NCBI GenBank assembly: GCA_963556495.2
Contig: OY747712.1
Span: 27,051,735 to 27,115,734, forward strand
DNA from: Valencia hispanica
Lineage: Eukaryota; Chordata; Actinopteri; Cyprinodontiformes; Valenciidae
Direction: 5' to 3'
Length of the DNA stretch: 64,000 nt
Below are positions 1 to 10,234 of the stretch, in pieces (within the stretch, counting starts at the first letter, position 1; each line of letters starts with the position of its first letter). The notes under the pieces are model-generated. The model did not search any database, was not told the DNA's origin, and was given only the letters and a program-made list of their open reading frames with translations. The position numbers were made by a program, and so were the translations under genes.

Positions 1-2109
1 TGAGATTTTGAAAAATATCCATATAATTCAACAAGAGATTGTTTATATCAATATAGTTACTGCCCTTTTAGCATGCATTAGCAATAAAATTTGGAAACTT
101 TTTTATGGTGGCTGTGGGCCTTAAAAGCAAACCACATCAACAAATCACCAAAGGCTGCTTCATTCCATACATTTGTTCTCACCAACCGCAGCAGGTCCTC
201 CTGGCACCAGGCTCCTACGAGCTCTCTCACAGCGGGGGAAAAATGAAACAGTGCGACTCTCTTTTGAATTTAAAGTTTGAGATGAGCAGGATAGTAAAGT
301 TAACTACTGAGAATGATTTAAAAGAACAAGCACAGCAGCGTTCTTTTTTTTTTTTACATGGGCGCAAGGGGTCGCATTAACCAAATATTTTCAGTATCTG
401 ACAGGTGTTTTTTTAGAACGGTGAGGGATAAATCTGAAGGCCGTGTGTCATTTTGATAGATTAGTAGCCTATTCATACCCCTGACCACTTGGTGCAGAGG
501 CACAGACAAATCAATATATTAAAAAAAAGAGATTCTCGTGAGAGCAACTGAGCCTCATCTCATGGCATGTGGCTATCCGTGAGCTGAAAGTGTGTTGAAG
601 AGTTATGGAGGCTTTGGAGCGCGCTCTGAAGAGCCCGGTGTCTGCCAAACAGCTGCACCAAAACAGCGCGTAATCCGGGATTTCCTCCCGCTGAAGCAAT
701 AGCTTGCGGGTCAGGAAGTCTTTCAGAGAGTCTTTCCGCAATGCAGCAATGTTCCCTGATTGTAAAGGTGTGACTGAAGTGGCGCTTGTAATTCAGTCTC
801 CAGTGTGGCAGCGGAGCACGGATTCAGCCTCTAGAACATCATCAAACCGCCCAAAGGAAAGTTATCAGGGAGTGATGATCAGTCCCTGGCAAAATTCCAA
901 AACTTCATGGCAACAAACTGCAGTTTTGAGGTCCATGCCGAGGATGTTGTGAGTGCTATCATTTAATTTAACTGTTTATATGTAGTTTTTGGGCCCACAA
1001 TCTGTCAGTTTTGTCTCTGTGGAAAAATAATTACCTGTATCTAACCGCTTGATGTGTGATAGCACAATGTAGATTCTCTCTTCACCTCGTTTAGATTGAA
1101 TGTTAATTAAAATAAAAATTACTATTGAGTACGTTACCATTTTTAAAATTGATGGCTAAAAATGGATTCTGACGGGATTGTTTTACCTTGTCGGTCAAAA
1201 TGACAAATATTCTACCACGACCTCTGATTCAGCACCATGAAAAGCAAAAAGAAACCAGGCTGAAGTTGGATTTGAGTTGTAAATTCTGACATATATTTAT
1301 CCTGGTTCAGCAGAGTGTTTTTTAATGTTTAACCAAGTTGTGACACCGATCGAGCGGGTCTGATTATCTTTATTGTGCTGCTGCTGATCACAGCAGGTAA
1401 TTTAGCGACAGGATACAAAATAAAATCAGCTGCTTTCACTTCAACTTCCCTGATCACCCCAGGAAGTTGATGGAAAAATTGTGGATTTCTTTCATAGCTT
1501 CCACATCATGTGACTTAGTCACATTTCATTTTGACATTTAATTTTTTCATGTGGTGTCTTCTCTCTTTATTGTGAAAAGATGACCGAAATGTTGAAGAAC
1601 TTTACCTTTAGGTTTAACATCTGTCCACATCTGCACTATGCAATTGTTGCTCTGCTAATAAAAGTAGCCATGTTATTTCAGGATATGTTTGAAGTTGGAT
1701 TGTTCTTCAAAGTATTTGGTTAATAGTTTTGGAACTGTATTTTGAGCTTAAGTTTTTTTTGTTATTTTGATGGACTATCGTGAAAATTAGAGAAGGGCGC
1801 AAAGCAATGTTGTTAGATGTGGTCATAAAAGTGCATGGATGTCAGCTTCCACCTAGTACCATTGCTGATATTGATGGTTGTGCTTAGACAATTTTTTATA
1901 CATTTAATATGGACTAATACAGAACAATCCTATAGCTATTATTATGTTACATTCCATAACTTTATTTAACATGCTGAAGGCTCACACCGCAACGTAATTT
2001 GCAAAGGAGAAGAGACCAATTTTTTTTCATGTCCCCCTAAAAAATGACTCTCTGAAATCATATTGTTTATTGTCCCCTCCCAAAAATGAAGTGGGATTTC
2101 CGCCCCAGC
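1..2109. other. AT-rich non-coding stretch
   Basis: I see no supported gene, RNA gene or mobile element here. The open frames are short, lack recognisable motifs and are not flanked by convincing splice sites. The base composition matches intronic or intergenic teleost DNA. Confidence 0.5.
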
Positions 2110-3360
2110 TTCCAAAGCCAAAAAAAGGACACAAAAGCCCATCTCACATTGGCCCAAAAAAATTTTGTGGACTGATGAGACAAAAAAAAGAACTTTTAGA
2201 AATGTTTGCAATAGGAGCTGCTTTTTTTCCAGACCCTGATAATTTGCCTCAATTGATGAAAACATGACTTTTGCTCTCTGTTAGAAACACCTGAAAGAGA
2301 ATGTCTAGGTATTAGTTAATCCCCTTAAAGACCAACTCACCACCCTACCAGAGTCTTACTCTGCCCACATTTTCTGTTTGAAAAATGCACGAAAAAGAGG
2401 TGTTGCATGGTGGACCAGTGAATGGATGGGGGCAGAGGGCTGGGCGTGGTCTGCGCTGTGATTGACATGTTGACAGCAGCGCTGCTGCAGTGGTACACAT
2501 ATACAGCAAGAATGATTGAGAGCAACATGAGCTCCTTTGTCTCAGAGCATTCTTTTGAGGTGGGGGATTTCTCTCCACCTCCTTCACCAGAAGAAAGAGA
2601 GGAAAGGGAAGGAGGCTCTGTGGAAGAGGTGTGGGCAGAGACTCGGCTTGTTTTATACCACACAGCGCCAGGGTGGCTGACATCAGCCCTAACCGCAGAG
2701 CGAATAGCAATGTGCAATTCAAATTCAAGTGAATAAAGAGTTTTCGGTTTTAGGCAGAAAGTTAATATTTTTACCAAGATGTACTAAGATACCATTTATA
2801 CAGTTTATTGGCAAAAAGTTGATTTGGGGGTGAGTTGTTTTGTAAGATCTTCAGATCAAACTTGTGTTATGTAGCAGGACAATGATCCAAAGTATCAACA
2901 ACAAGTCCAGCTCTGAATGGTTTAAAAAAGAAATGGCCTAGTCAAAGGATAGACTTAAATCCAATTAAGATGCTGTGGCATGATCTCGAACAGTCAGTTT
3001 ATGTTTGAAAACCCTTTAGTGTGGCTGAAATAAAAATAATTCTGCAAAGAAGATTGGAATAAAGTTCCTCCACAGTGATGTAAAAGACCTATTGCCAGTT
3101 ATCAAAGACACTACTGCTGCCAAGCCGGGCACAATCAGTTATTAGATTTAGGGAGCAAATACTTCGCATAGGGCTAGATTAGTTTAGTTAGATTGTCCCC
3201 ACTAATAAATAAAATACTTTTTTGAAAACTGCTTCTTATGTTTACTCTGGTTGTTTTTGTCTAATACTAAAATAGTTTGATTATATGATTTTTTTTGAGT
3301 GAGACTAAAAAGCAAAGAGAGAAGAAATGTATGAAGGTCCAAATAATTTTTACAAAATGT
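2110..3360 (+). mobile_element. Degenerate Tc1-like transposon relic, split by a MITE
   Basis: The DNA around 2165-2200 reads like the Tc1 'tgtggactgatgagacaaa' block, which encodes the LWTDET segment holding the first catalytic Asp. The 2288-2325 block resembles the 'ctgaaggagaatgtccgg' part of the same gene. After an inserted MITE at 2329-2841 the gene resumes with 'caggacaatgatccaaa' near 2876, which corresponds to the QDNDPK block around the second catalytic Asp. It then continues through a SPDLNPIE-like region to a degraded 3' terminal region near 3355. Stops and frameshifts are everywhere, so nothing can be translated. The edges are approximate because neither terminal repeat is cleanly preserved. 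The family is the common fish Tc1 group whose termini read like 'gggggcaaacactttttc'. Confidence 0.7.
2329..2841 (-). mobile_element. MITE with TTAA target site, copy 1
   Basis: The left end after TTAA (2325-2328) begins agaccaactcacc, and the right end reads ggtgagttgttttg, giving short terminal inverted repeats. The reverse complement matches the element at 11636-12019 along both ends, for example 'ccctaccagagtct' and 'ccaaatcaact' in the subterminal regions. It carries no transposase. A TTAA target and short inverted repeats would fit a non-autonomous piggyBac-like element, but the terminal bases are not diagnostic. It lies inside the Tc1 relic, so it inserted later. The frame at 2422-2736 is internal to it and not considered a gene. 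Confidence 0.65.
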
Positions 3361-4310
3361 ATAAAATAAATATTCATCTAATATTTCTAACGGAACCGTT
3401 TAATCACTATTCAGTAATGTAGTCCCACTGGAAAAATAATTTCGACGACCTTACGGCAGAAATAAACGGTAACCAGATAAGCAAATAGCAAAAGTGAGCA
3501 AGTGATATATCTTTCTTACCTGTTTGCTGTAGATATAATTTACTGAATAGAAACAAGTAAGCACTTAAATCTACACCCTTCTTTTGATCAAGCAATAAAG
3601 GTCTGACAGCTTGTGTGAACATTACAAGAGTAAAAAATTCCTTTGTTTTTTTCATGATTAATTTTCTCCTGGGTTTGTATTTTGTACATAAAACAACCTT
3701 TTTCTCAAAGCAGCTCCAGCAGACCTCTTGCTGCTTGTGACTTAATAATGACAGCTGTGTATCCATGTGGAACTATTAGTAGTCATTAGTGAAAGCTCAT
3801 TTCCCTCAGGGCCACCTCATTCTCAGGGTGACATGCTGCAAATAAATGACTTGTTTTCTTTCCCAAGTCTTCAAGTTGCATTATATAATATATTTGTTAA
3901 GATTAAGCTGTTTTTGCAATCTATAGTCTATTTTTTCATGTCCTGCATGACAATACAAGTACTTTTTGCCGTGGAAGCATGTAGGGGTTGCCATTCCCTT
4001 TATTTTGATGTGATACTGGTCCCAACAGAACAGCCAGAGAACGCTTGTGGGAATGTGTGCTGTGACGTAATGACGCACGTACGTACCCATACGTGCACGT
4101 TCACAAGGAGGTGGTGTTCTCTGTCAGATGACCACTAGATAAGCTAAGCTAGCGCCTGGAAACGTACATTTATTACCTTGTTTGTAGACATGTTGTCCAT
4201 AACATTAGAATACTGAACACTATGGGAGTGTGCAATTTGCTGAATGCAGTTCCTCTAACAGCCACGTGGTTGCAGCACGCTTAGAAAACTCCAGAGTAGC
4301 TTTAAACAAC
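3361..4310. other. Non-coding stretch
   Basis: No supported gene or recognisable repeat. Two overlapping open frames on opposite strands (3407-3766 and 3767-4138) have no domain signature and look like chance. Confidence 0.4.
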
Positions 4311-4515
4311 ATCAGTGGCATCGTCAGCTGATTTTGCTGGGGCTTTAGCCCCAAATGTTTTCACTCTGTTGTTTCACTCACCACAGCTCCCTCAATCACT
4401 CACAACGGGCCGGATGTGGTCTACTCTGATCACCACTGCTGCTGACTTGACTCGGTGTCAGGTAACAGTCAGCCATGGCAAGCCATCAGTATATAAAAAA
4501 GGCGTGTAGGCCAAA
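4311..4515 (+). repeat. Dispersed repeat starting CAGTGGCRTCG, copy 1
   Basis: This stretch is clearly related to 56401-56590. Both start with 'cagtggc.tcgt.agc.gatttt' and share a 'ttgcttcactcacc'-like segment, 'gctgacttgactcggtgtca' and a closing 'ggcgtgta'. The divergence indicates an old repeat. No terminal inverted repeat or coding sequence identifies the class. The open frame 4315-4509 lies entirely inside it and is not a gene. Confidence 0.6.
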
Positions 4516-4696
4516 ATGGTAAATGAGCAAATAAGGTAAAGCGAACCTTTACTTATTTCATGTATCAAGTCTTCAGTGATGCACTGTTATTGACCCGTTT
4601 TCAATTTGCTTCTGTCTACATTTTAATAGGTATTATGATAGTTGGAATTAAAGGGCCTTTTGTTATTAACTATCTATAACACAATGTTATTTAATT

Positions 4697-5195
4697 GTTA
4701 TCAGTTCACATGCCTAATGATGATGCTGGTGCTTCTACTGGCACTGCAGCTACAGCGCCTCTCTTTAGGTCATCTCTCCTACCCTCTACGAAATCATGAC
4801 ATCAGAATTAAGTGTGCAAAGTATGACTATTGTAAATGAATAATTCAAAACACAAACTAAATATCCTTATGCAAACAACTGGGCTACATCAAGTCATGAT
4901 GCATCAAGAGTTTTACAAAAGTGTTTACTTGATTAGGAATCTCTAGCACAAAACAATTCAACTTAAATAACTGTGACCAATTTCCATGTTTGACTGGAAC
5001 AGCTCTGCTGCTGCTGGCTCCTCTGTCTGCAGCTCATCTTTGCTTCCTTATACAAAAATATTAAATCAAATCAAAGTGTGCAACAAACCAACAGAAAACA
5101 AGTCGCACATATAGTTATACAATATTGTAATACAAACAAGCAGCCAATAAAACCAAATCAACAAGTTCAACAACAATGGAAGCATTCAGCCATCT
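4697..5195 (-). repeat. Older dispersed repeat (here 'X'), first half
   Basis: The reverse complement of this segment aligns with 57420-57898. Shared landmarks include 'cacatgcctaatgatgatgc', 'cactgcagctacag', 'ctacatcaagtcatgatgca' and 'ccaaatcaacaagttcaaca'. The remaining part of the same repeat appears at 8212-8530, so the two Tc1 elements between them separate one ancestral copy. No protein-coding capacity was recognised and the class is unknown. Confidence 0.65.
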
Positions 5196-5275
5196 TGTCT
5201 AAAGCAGCAGTTTTCAAATGGAGAATACTGTCTGCAGGAGGGACATGAGTCAAAGAAATGATCAGAGGTATAATG

Positions 5276-6849
5276 CAGTGGGTCCGGAAAGTATTCAGAC
5301 CCCTTTAAATTTGTCACTCTTTGTTTCATTGCAGCCATTTGCTAAAATCAAAAGTTAATTTGATTTCTCATTAATGTACACTCAGCACCCCAAAAATCAG
5401 AAATGTAGACATTTTTGCAAACTTACTAAAACTGAAAAGCTGAAATATCCCAGGGTCATAAGTATTCAGATCCTTTGCAGTGACACTCATATTTTACTCA
5501 CATGCTATCCATTTCTTCTGATCCTCCTTGAGATGGTTGCACTCCTTTATTGGAGTCCAGATGTGTTTAATTTAACTGACTGGACTTGATTAGGCACCTG
5601 TCTACATAAGACCTTATAGCTCACAGTGCATGTCAGAGCAAATGAGAATCATGAGGTCGAAGGAACTGCCTAAGAAGCTCAGAGACAGAATTGTGGCAAG
5701 GCAAAGATCTGGCCAGGGTTACAAAAGATTATCTGCAGCACTCAAGGTTCCTAAGAGCACAGTGGCCTCCATAATCCTCAAATGGAAGAAGTTTGGGACA
5801 ACCCGAACTCTTCCTAGACCTTGCCATCCAGCCAAACCAAAAAAAGGTAAAGAAGAACTCAAATATCACTGTGGCTGAGCCCAGAGATGCAGTAGGGAGA
5901 TGGGAGAAAGTTGCACAAAGTAAACTATCACTGCAGCCCTCCACCAGTCGGGGCTTTATGGCAGAGTGGCCCAACGGAAGCCTCTCCTCAGTGCAAGACA
6001 TATGAAAGCCGGTATAGAGTTTGCCAAAAAAACGCATGGATTCCCGGACTATGAGAAATATGATTCTCTGGTCTGATGAGACCAAGATTGAACTTTTTGG
6101 TGTTAATTCTAAGCAGTATGTGTGGAGAAAACCAGGCACTGCTCATTACCTGGCCAATACAATCCCTACAGTGAAACATGGTGGTGGGAGCATCCTGTTG
6201 TGGGTGTGTTTTTCAGCTGCAGGGACAGGAAAACTGGTTGCAATTAAAGGAAAGATGAATGTGGCCAAGTTCAGAGATATCCTGGAAGAAAACCTCTTGC
6301 TCAGGACCTCAGACTGGGCCGAAGGTTCACCTTTAAACAGAACAAGGACCCTAAGCACACAGCTAAAATAACAAAGGAGTGGCTTCGGAACAACTCAGTG
6401 ACCATTCTTGACTGCCCAAGCCAGAGCCCTGACCTAAACCCAATTGAGCATCTCTGGAGAGACCTGAAAATGGCTGTCCACCAAGGTTCACCATCCAACC
6501 TCGACAGAACTGGAGAGGATCTCCAAGAAAGAATGACAGAGGATCCCCAAATCCAGGTGTGAAAAAGTTGTTTTATTCCCAAGAAGTGTCATGGCTGTAC
6601 TAGCTCAAAAGGGTGTTTCTACTCAATACTGAACAAAGGGTCTGAATACTTATGACCTTGTGATATTTCAGTTTTTATTTTTTTATAAATTTGCAAAAAT
6701 GTCTACATTTCTGGTTTTTTTCTGTCAAGACAGGGTGCTGAGTGTACATTAATGAGAAATCAAAATAACTTTTTTGATTTTAGCAACTGGTTGCAATGAA
6801 ACAAAGAGTGACAAATTTAAAGGGGTCTGAATACTTTCCGTACCCACTG
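5276..6849 (+). mobile_element. Tc1-like transposon with ~200-bp terminal inverted repeats
   Basis: The left end begins cagtgggtccggaaagtatt and the right end is its near-perfect reverse complement, ending in cgtacccactg at 6849 and followed by TA. Inverted similarity extends about 200 bp inward (roughly 5276-5478 and 6640-6849), including a second internal match around 'aagtattcagatcc' and 'ctgaatacttatgac'. This IR/DR-like architecture and the ~1.57-kb length are typical of fish Tc1 elements. The target TA is clear on the right, but three extra bases (atg) sit on the left. The encoded transposase is broken. Confidence 0.9.
5630..6635 (+). pseudogene. Tc1 transposase pseudogene
   Basis: This is the remains of a DD34E Tc1 transposase, which normally binds the terminal repeats and cuts and pastes the element in the nucleus. 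The N-terminal helix-turn-helix is recognisable (KELPKKLRDRIVARQRSGQG, then KVPKSTVASIILKWKKFGTT). The linker, normally a GRP-type AT-hook, reads LPRPCHPAKP. The first catalytic block ILWSDETKIELFG and the PTVKHGGGSILLW block lie near 6060-6200 in another frame. The QDNDPKHT-like region is frameshifted around 6335-6360, and the downstream SPDLNPIEHLW-like region lies near 6420-6455 in a third frame. At least two frameshifts rule out a functional product. Confidence 0.9.
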
Positions 6850-6850
6850 T

Positions 6851-6852
<2 letters not shown>

Positions 6853-6911
<59 letters not shown>
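6853..6911. repeat. (CA)n then (TA)n microsatellite
   Basis: About 28 bases of CA repeat run directly into about 30 bases of AT repeat. The tract lies exactly between the right end of one Tc1 element and the truncated left side of the next. Confidence 0.95.
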
Positions 6912-6915
<4 letters not shown>

Positions 6916-8180
6916 GTCAGTTGCCCATAGACATTGCCTGATGAGTGCTAATGACTATATAGAGTGCACCTGTGTGTAATCTAATGTCAGTACAAATACA
7001 GCTGCCCTGTGACGGCCTCAGAGGTTGTCTAAGAGAATGTTGGGAGCAACAACACCATGAAGTCCAAAGAACACACCAGACAGGTCAGGGCACAAATGGT
7101 AAACCTACCAAGACAAGGCCGTCCACCTAAACTCAAAGGCCGAACAAGGAGAGCGCTGATCAGAAATGCAGCCAAGAGGCCCATGGTGACTCTGGACGAG
7201 CTGCAGAGATCTACAGCTCAGGTGGGGGAATCTGTCCATAGGACAACTATTAGTCGTGCACTGCACAAAGTTGGCCTTTATGGAAGAGTGGCAAGAAGAA
7301 AGCCATTGTTAAAAGAAAACCATAAGAAGTCCCGTTTGCAGTTTGCCACAAGCCATGTGGGGGACACAGCAAACATGTGGAAGAAGGTGCTCTGGTCAGA
7401 TGAGACCAAAATGGAACTTTTGGGCCAAAATGCAAAACGCTATGTGTGGCGGAAAACTAACACTGCACATCACTCTGAACACACCATCCCCACTGTCAAA
7501 TATGGTGGTGGCAGCATCATGCTCTGGGGGTGCTTCTCTTTAGCAGGGACAGGGAAGCTGGTCAGAGTTGATGGGAAGATGGATGGAGCCAAATACAGGG
7601 CAATCTTGGAAGAAAACCTCTTGGAGTCTGCAAAAGACTTGAGACTGGGGCGGAGGTTCACCTTCCAGCAGGACAACGACCCTAAACATAAAGCCAGGGC
7701 AACAATGGAATGGTTTAAAACAAAACATATCCATGTGTTAGAATGGCCCAGTCAAAGTCCAGATCTAGATCCAATCGAGAATATGTGGCAAGATCTGAAA
7801 ACTGCTGTTCACAAATGCTGTCCATCTAATCTGACTGAGCTGGAGCTGTTTTGCAAAGAAGAATGGGCAAGAATTTCAGTCTCTAGATGTGCAAAGCTGG
7901 TAGAGACATACCCTAAAAGACTGCCAGCTGTAATTGCAGCAAAAGGTGGTTCTACAAAGCTTTGATTTAGAGGGCTGAATAATTACGCACACCCCACTTT
8001 TCAGTTATTTATTTGTAAAAAATGTTTGGAATCATGAGATTTTCGTTCCACTTCTCACGTGTACACCACTTTGTATTGGTCTTGCACGTGGAATTCCAAT
8101 AAAATTGATTCATGCTTTTGGCTGTAATGTGACAAAATGTGGAAAAGTTCAAGGGGGCCGAATACTTTTGCAAGCCACTG
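6912..8180 (+). mobile_element. Tc1-like element copy A, left terminal repeat missing
   Basis: Homology to the complete copy at 48609-51916 starts abruptly at 'tgcagtcagttgccc', so the ~225-bp left terminal repeat is gone and a TA microsatellite takes its place. The right terminal region is intact, ending 'cttttgcaagccactg' and followed by TA. The internal transposase frame is open but has an in-frame deletion. Without the left repeat the element should not be mobile by its own ends. Confidence 0.92.
7057..7965 (+). CDS. Tc1-family transposase, 302 aa, lacking first helix-turn-helix
   Basis: Uninterrupted frame from an ATG whose MKSKEHTRQVR start matches the three sister copies. The DDE catalytic residues are visible: D115 (VLWSDETK), D206 (QQDNDPKH) and E241 (DPIENMW), with 34 residues between the last two, as in Tc1/Sleeping Beauty-type enzymes. 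The glycine-rich [11 protein letters not shown] block is at about 148-158. Compared with copy B, 37 codons are deleted: residues 12-51 of the full protein are replaced by AQM. This removes the whole first (PAI) helix-turn-helix that contacts the terminal repeat and leaves the GRPPKL AT-hook-like linker. The length is below the usual ~340 aa. A catalytically plausible but probably DNA-binding-defective relic is the best reading; there is no evidence of expression. Confidence 0.85.
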   Translation: MKSKEHTRQVRAQMVNLPRQGRPPKLKGRTRRALIRNAAKRPMVTLDELQRSTAQVGESVHRTTISRALHKVGLYGRVARRKPLLKENHKKSRLQFATSHVGDTANMWKKVLWSDETKMELLGQNAKRYVWRKTNTAHHSEHTIPTVKYGGGSIMLWGCFSLAGTGKLVRVDGKMDGAKYRAILEENLLESAKDLRLGRRFTFQQDNDPKHKARATMEWFKTKHIHVLEWPSQSPDLDPIENMWQDLKTAVHKCCPSNLTELELFCKEEWARISVSRCAKLVETYPKRLPAVIAAKGGSTKL

Positions 8181-8211
8181 TATGTATATGTATATGTATA
8201 TATATATATAT

Positions 8212-8530
8212 CATTTTTTTAATCAACTGAAAAGAACAAAAATAAATCCAATTTTATAGTCAACATTGCTATATTGGTGTTACCCACATCAAGTTTGCAA
8301 TATTTTTCTTTTTTGGCCTGTGCTGTAATTAAAATTTTCATGAATTTTTCATGAATTTCCTTAGTCAATGTGCTTACTAATTATAACTAGTTTGCTACCA
8401 ACATGACCGCTAAAGAGCCAGTGTTTGCCTTTGTGAATCACTTCATTTTACAAAGATACATTCTCACCCTTGGCCTCTCTCTAGAAAAGGCTGTGGAGTT
8501 GCAACTATGTTTTTCTATTTCTTAAGGCAC
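8212..8530 (-). repeat. Dispersed repeat X, second half
   Basis: The reverse complement matches 57128-57410, with shared blocks such as 'ttagtcaatgtgcttact', 'actagtttgctaccaaca', 'tttgtgaatcacttcatttt' and 'ggcctctctctagaaaa'. Together with 4697-5195 it forms one ancestral copy, separated by about 3 kb of Tc1 and microsatellite DNA. A short TA-rich tract (8181-8211) lies between it and copy A. Confidence 0.65.
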
Positions 8531-10234
8531 TGCCTTATGTTTAAACAACAGAAAATGTGGTTGAGAGGTTCATATAGAAATGTCTAATGATCTTTAAATG
8601 TGGTTGAATAGTTTTTGGGCTTAATCAAGCGGTCCAACCAAGGATGACTTTGTTCAGGCTAAATAGATAGGCTGTATGGGATTAATAAATTCAATTTTCA
8701 GCACATTCTTCTAGTCTAAATAAAGATAACGACCTGCTGACCTGAAATAGGTATAAAAAAGATCTCAATAAACTTTCAGTCTTAGCAGGGGTAGACTACC
8801 AGATTATGACACTGAATATCGTTATGTCCAGGCCACCACCTTTGCCTGCAGTCTGGCGACAATGGTACCTGGCCTCAATGTCTCTCCCAACAGGTTGTAG
8901 GCCCATGTTATGAATAGACTCAACCACCAGATGCACAGTGGTGCCCCTGTCTCTCTGATTCGTGAAAGGTTCTCAAACTTCTTCCTGAATGCAAGTGGCT
9001 GAAAATAGTGGTTGAGCTCACTCTTAGAGATAGAGACAGGGGAGCTCGGAGTAGAGGCATTGCTTCCCTGTTGAAAGGTGTTGGTGGAGGTGGGTCAGGC
9101 ATCTTATCGGCATACCTTCTGTACTCCTCCCTTTAGAGGCAAATACTACTGGAAGGAGTACCCAGGGAAGATCCAGAACTCTGAAAGGGCTATATATCCA
9201 CTCTAGTCAAAGATTCCCCTGTTGCTAGAATGAGCTAGACAGGGTTGCTGGGGAGAGAGGTTCCCGGATCTCCATCCTTGACCTGTCACCACCATGGTGG
9301 ATGGATGGATGGATGGATGGATGGATGGATGGATGGATGGATGGATGGACAATACTATACAAAATGGGAGACAAAAAATATTTTTTAATGTTGTCAATGG
9401 TTATGCATTCCTCACCTTTGAAAGCATATGTCATCTTCTCATCAGTGCAATTAAGTTGCATGTTTAGAATAAAGTACAAATTCATATATGACTATAGTAA
9501 AATAAAGTACTGCGAGATGGAAATTGCAAGTAAAAGAAGCAAGCCATATCTGTAAACACTGTTAGACTTTAAAGTGAAATTTAATCACATTGCATGAGAT
9601 CGCCCAGAGCTGACGCACACATTCTAGCTCAGACTCACACTCTGTCTATCCTCATATGCCTTCTGCTCAGATATACTCCAGATTTGAACGAGAGACTTTG
9701 GCCCAGTTCCCGAGTCTTGGCTCGGGTATGTGTTTCCTTTGAGATGTGCAACTCAGATAAATCAGGCAGACGGAGCTCAACAAGAGCAGCCAGATAAAAC
9801 AAAAAGGGGGCCAGCGGAAAGCAGTAGGCTGCCCTCATTATCTCTATGTTGGGGTTAAAAGTTTCTTCAGGTGATGACTGCTCACTGAGGGCTGTACTAA
9901 TCCAGAATGATCATCCGTCCTGAGACTCCAAATGTCTCTGAACAGTGCAGTGAGGGATAGATGTGCATTTTAAGTATGAGAGATGGATGCTAAACTGAGA
10001 TTGATTGTGGTTTATGTTGTGTAAGATTGAATTAATTAATTTCTAAATAAAAGGTTATTCTCTATTGTAATCTTAATCCTAAACATGTGGTGTTGATTTG
10101 CTATGGTACTATATATTAATTGTCATAAAGAAATTAGTCTCATAATCTGTCACAAATCAAAATGAAGTATACATTCTTTCATTTCCTATTAATCAAACAT
10201 TAAAGAATTAAGCAGATTTCTGTATATTTCTGAA
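8531..10234. other. Non-coding stretch with one microsatellite
   Basis: Apart from the ATGG tract at 9297-9349, no gene or recognisable repeat is supported. The small open frames around 9203-9838 are either translations of the microsatellite or have no motif. Confidence 0.4.
9297..9349. repeat. (ATGG)n microsatellite
   Basis: About 13 tandem copies of ATGG. Its reading frames give artificial MDGW or HPSI repeats. Such tails often mark the 3' end of fish RTE-type LINEs or SINEs, but no retroposon body is recognisable beside it. Confidence 0.95.

Noticed and set aside
2337..2777. 146-codon minus frame
   Set aside because: Lies wholly inside a MITE whose second copy does not conserve the frame.
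5276..8180. A composite transposon moving as a unit
   Set aside because: The two Tc1 elements have different terminal sequences and families; adjacency is explained by separate insertions.
6853..8211. CRISPR-like or satellite array
   Set aside because: The repeats are simple dinucleotides around transposon ends, with no spacer structure; the genome is eukaryotic.
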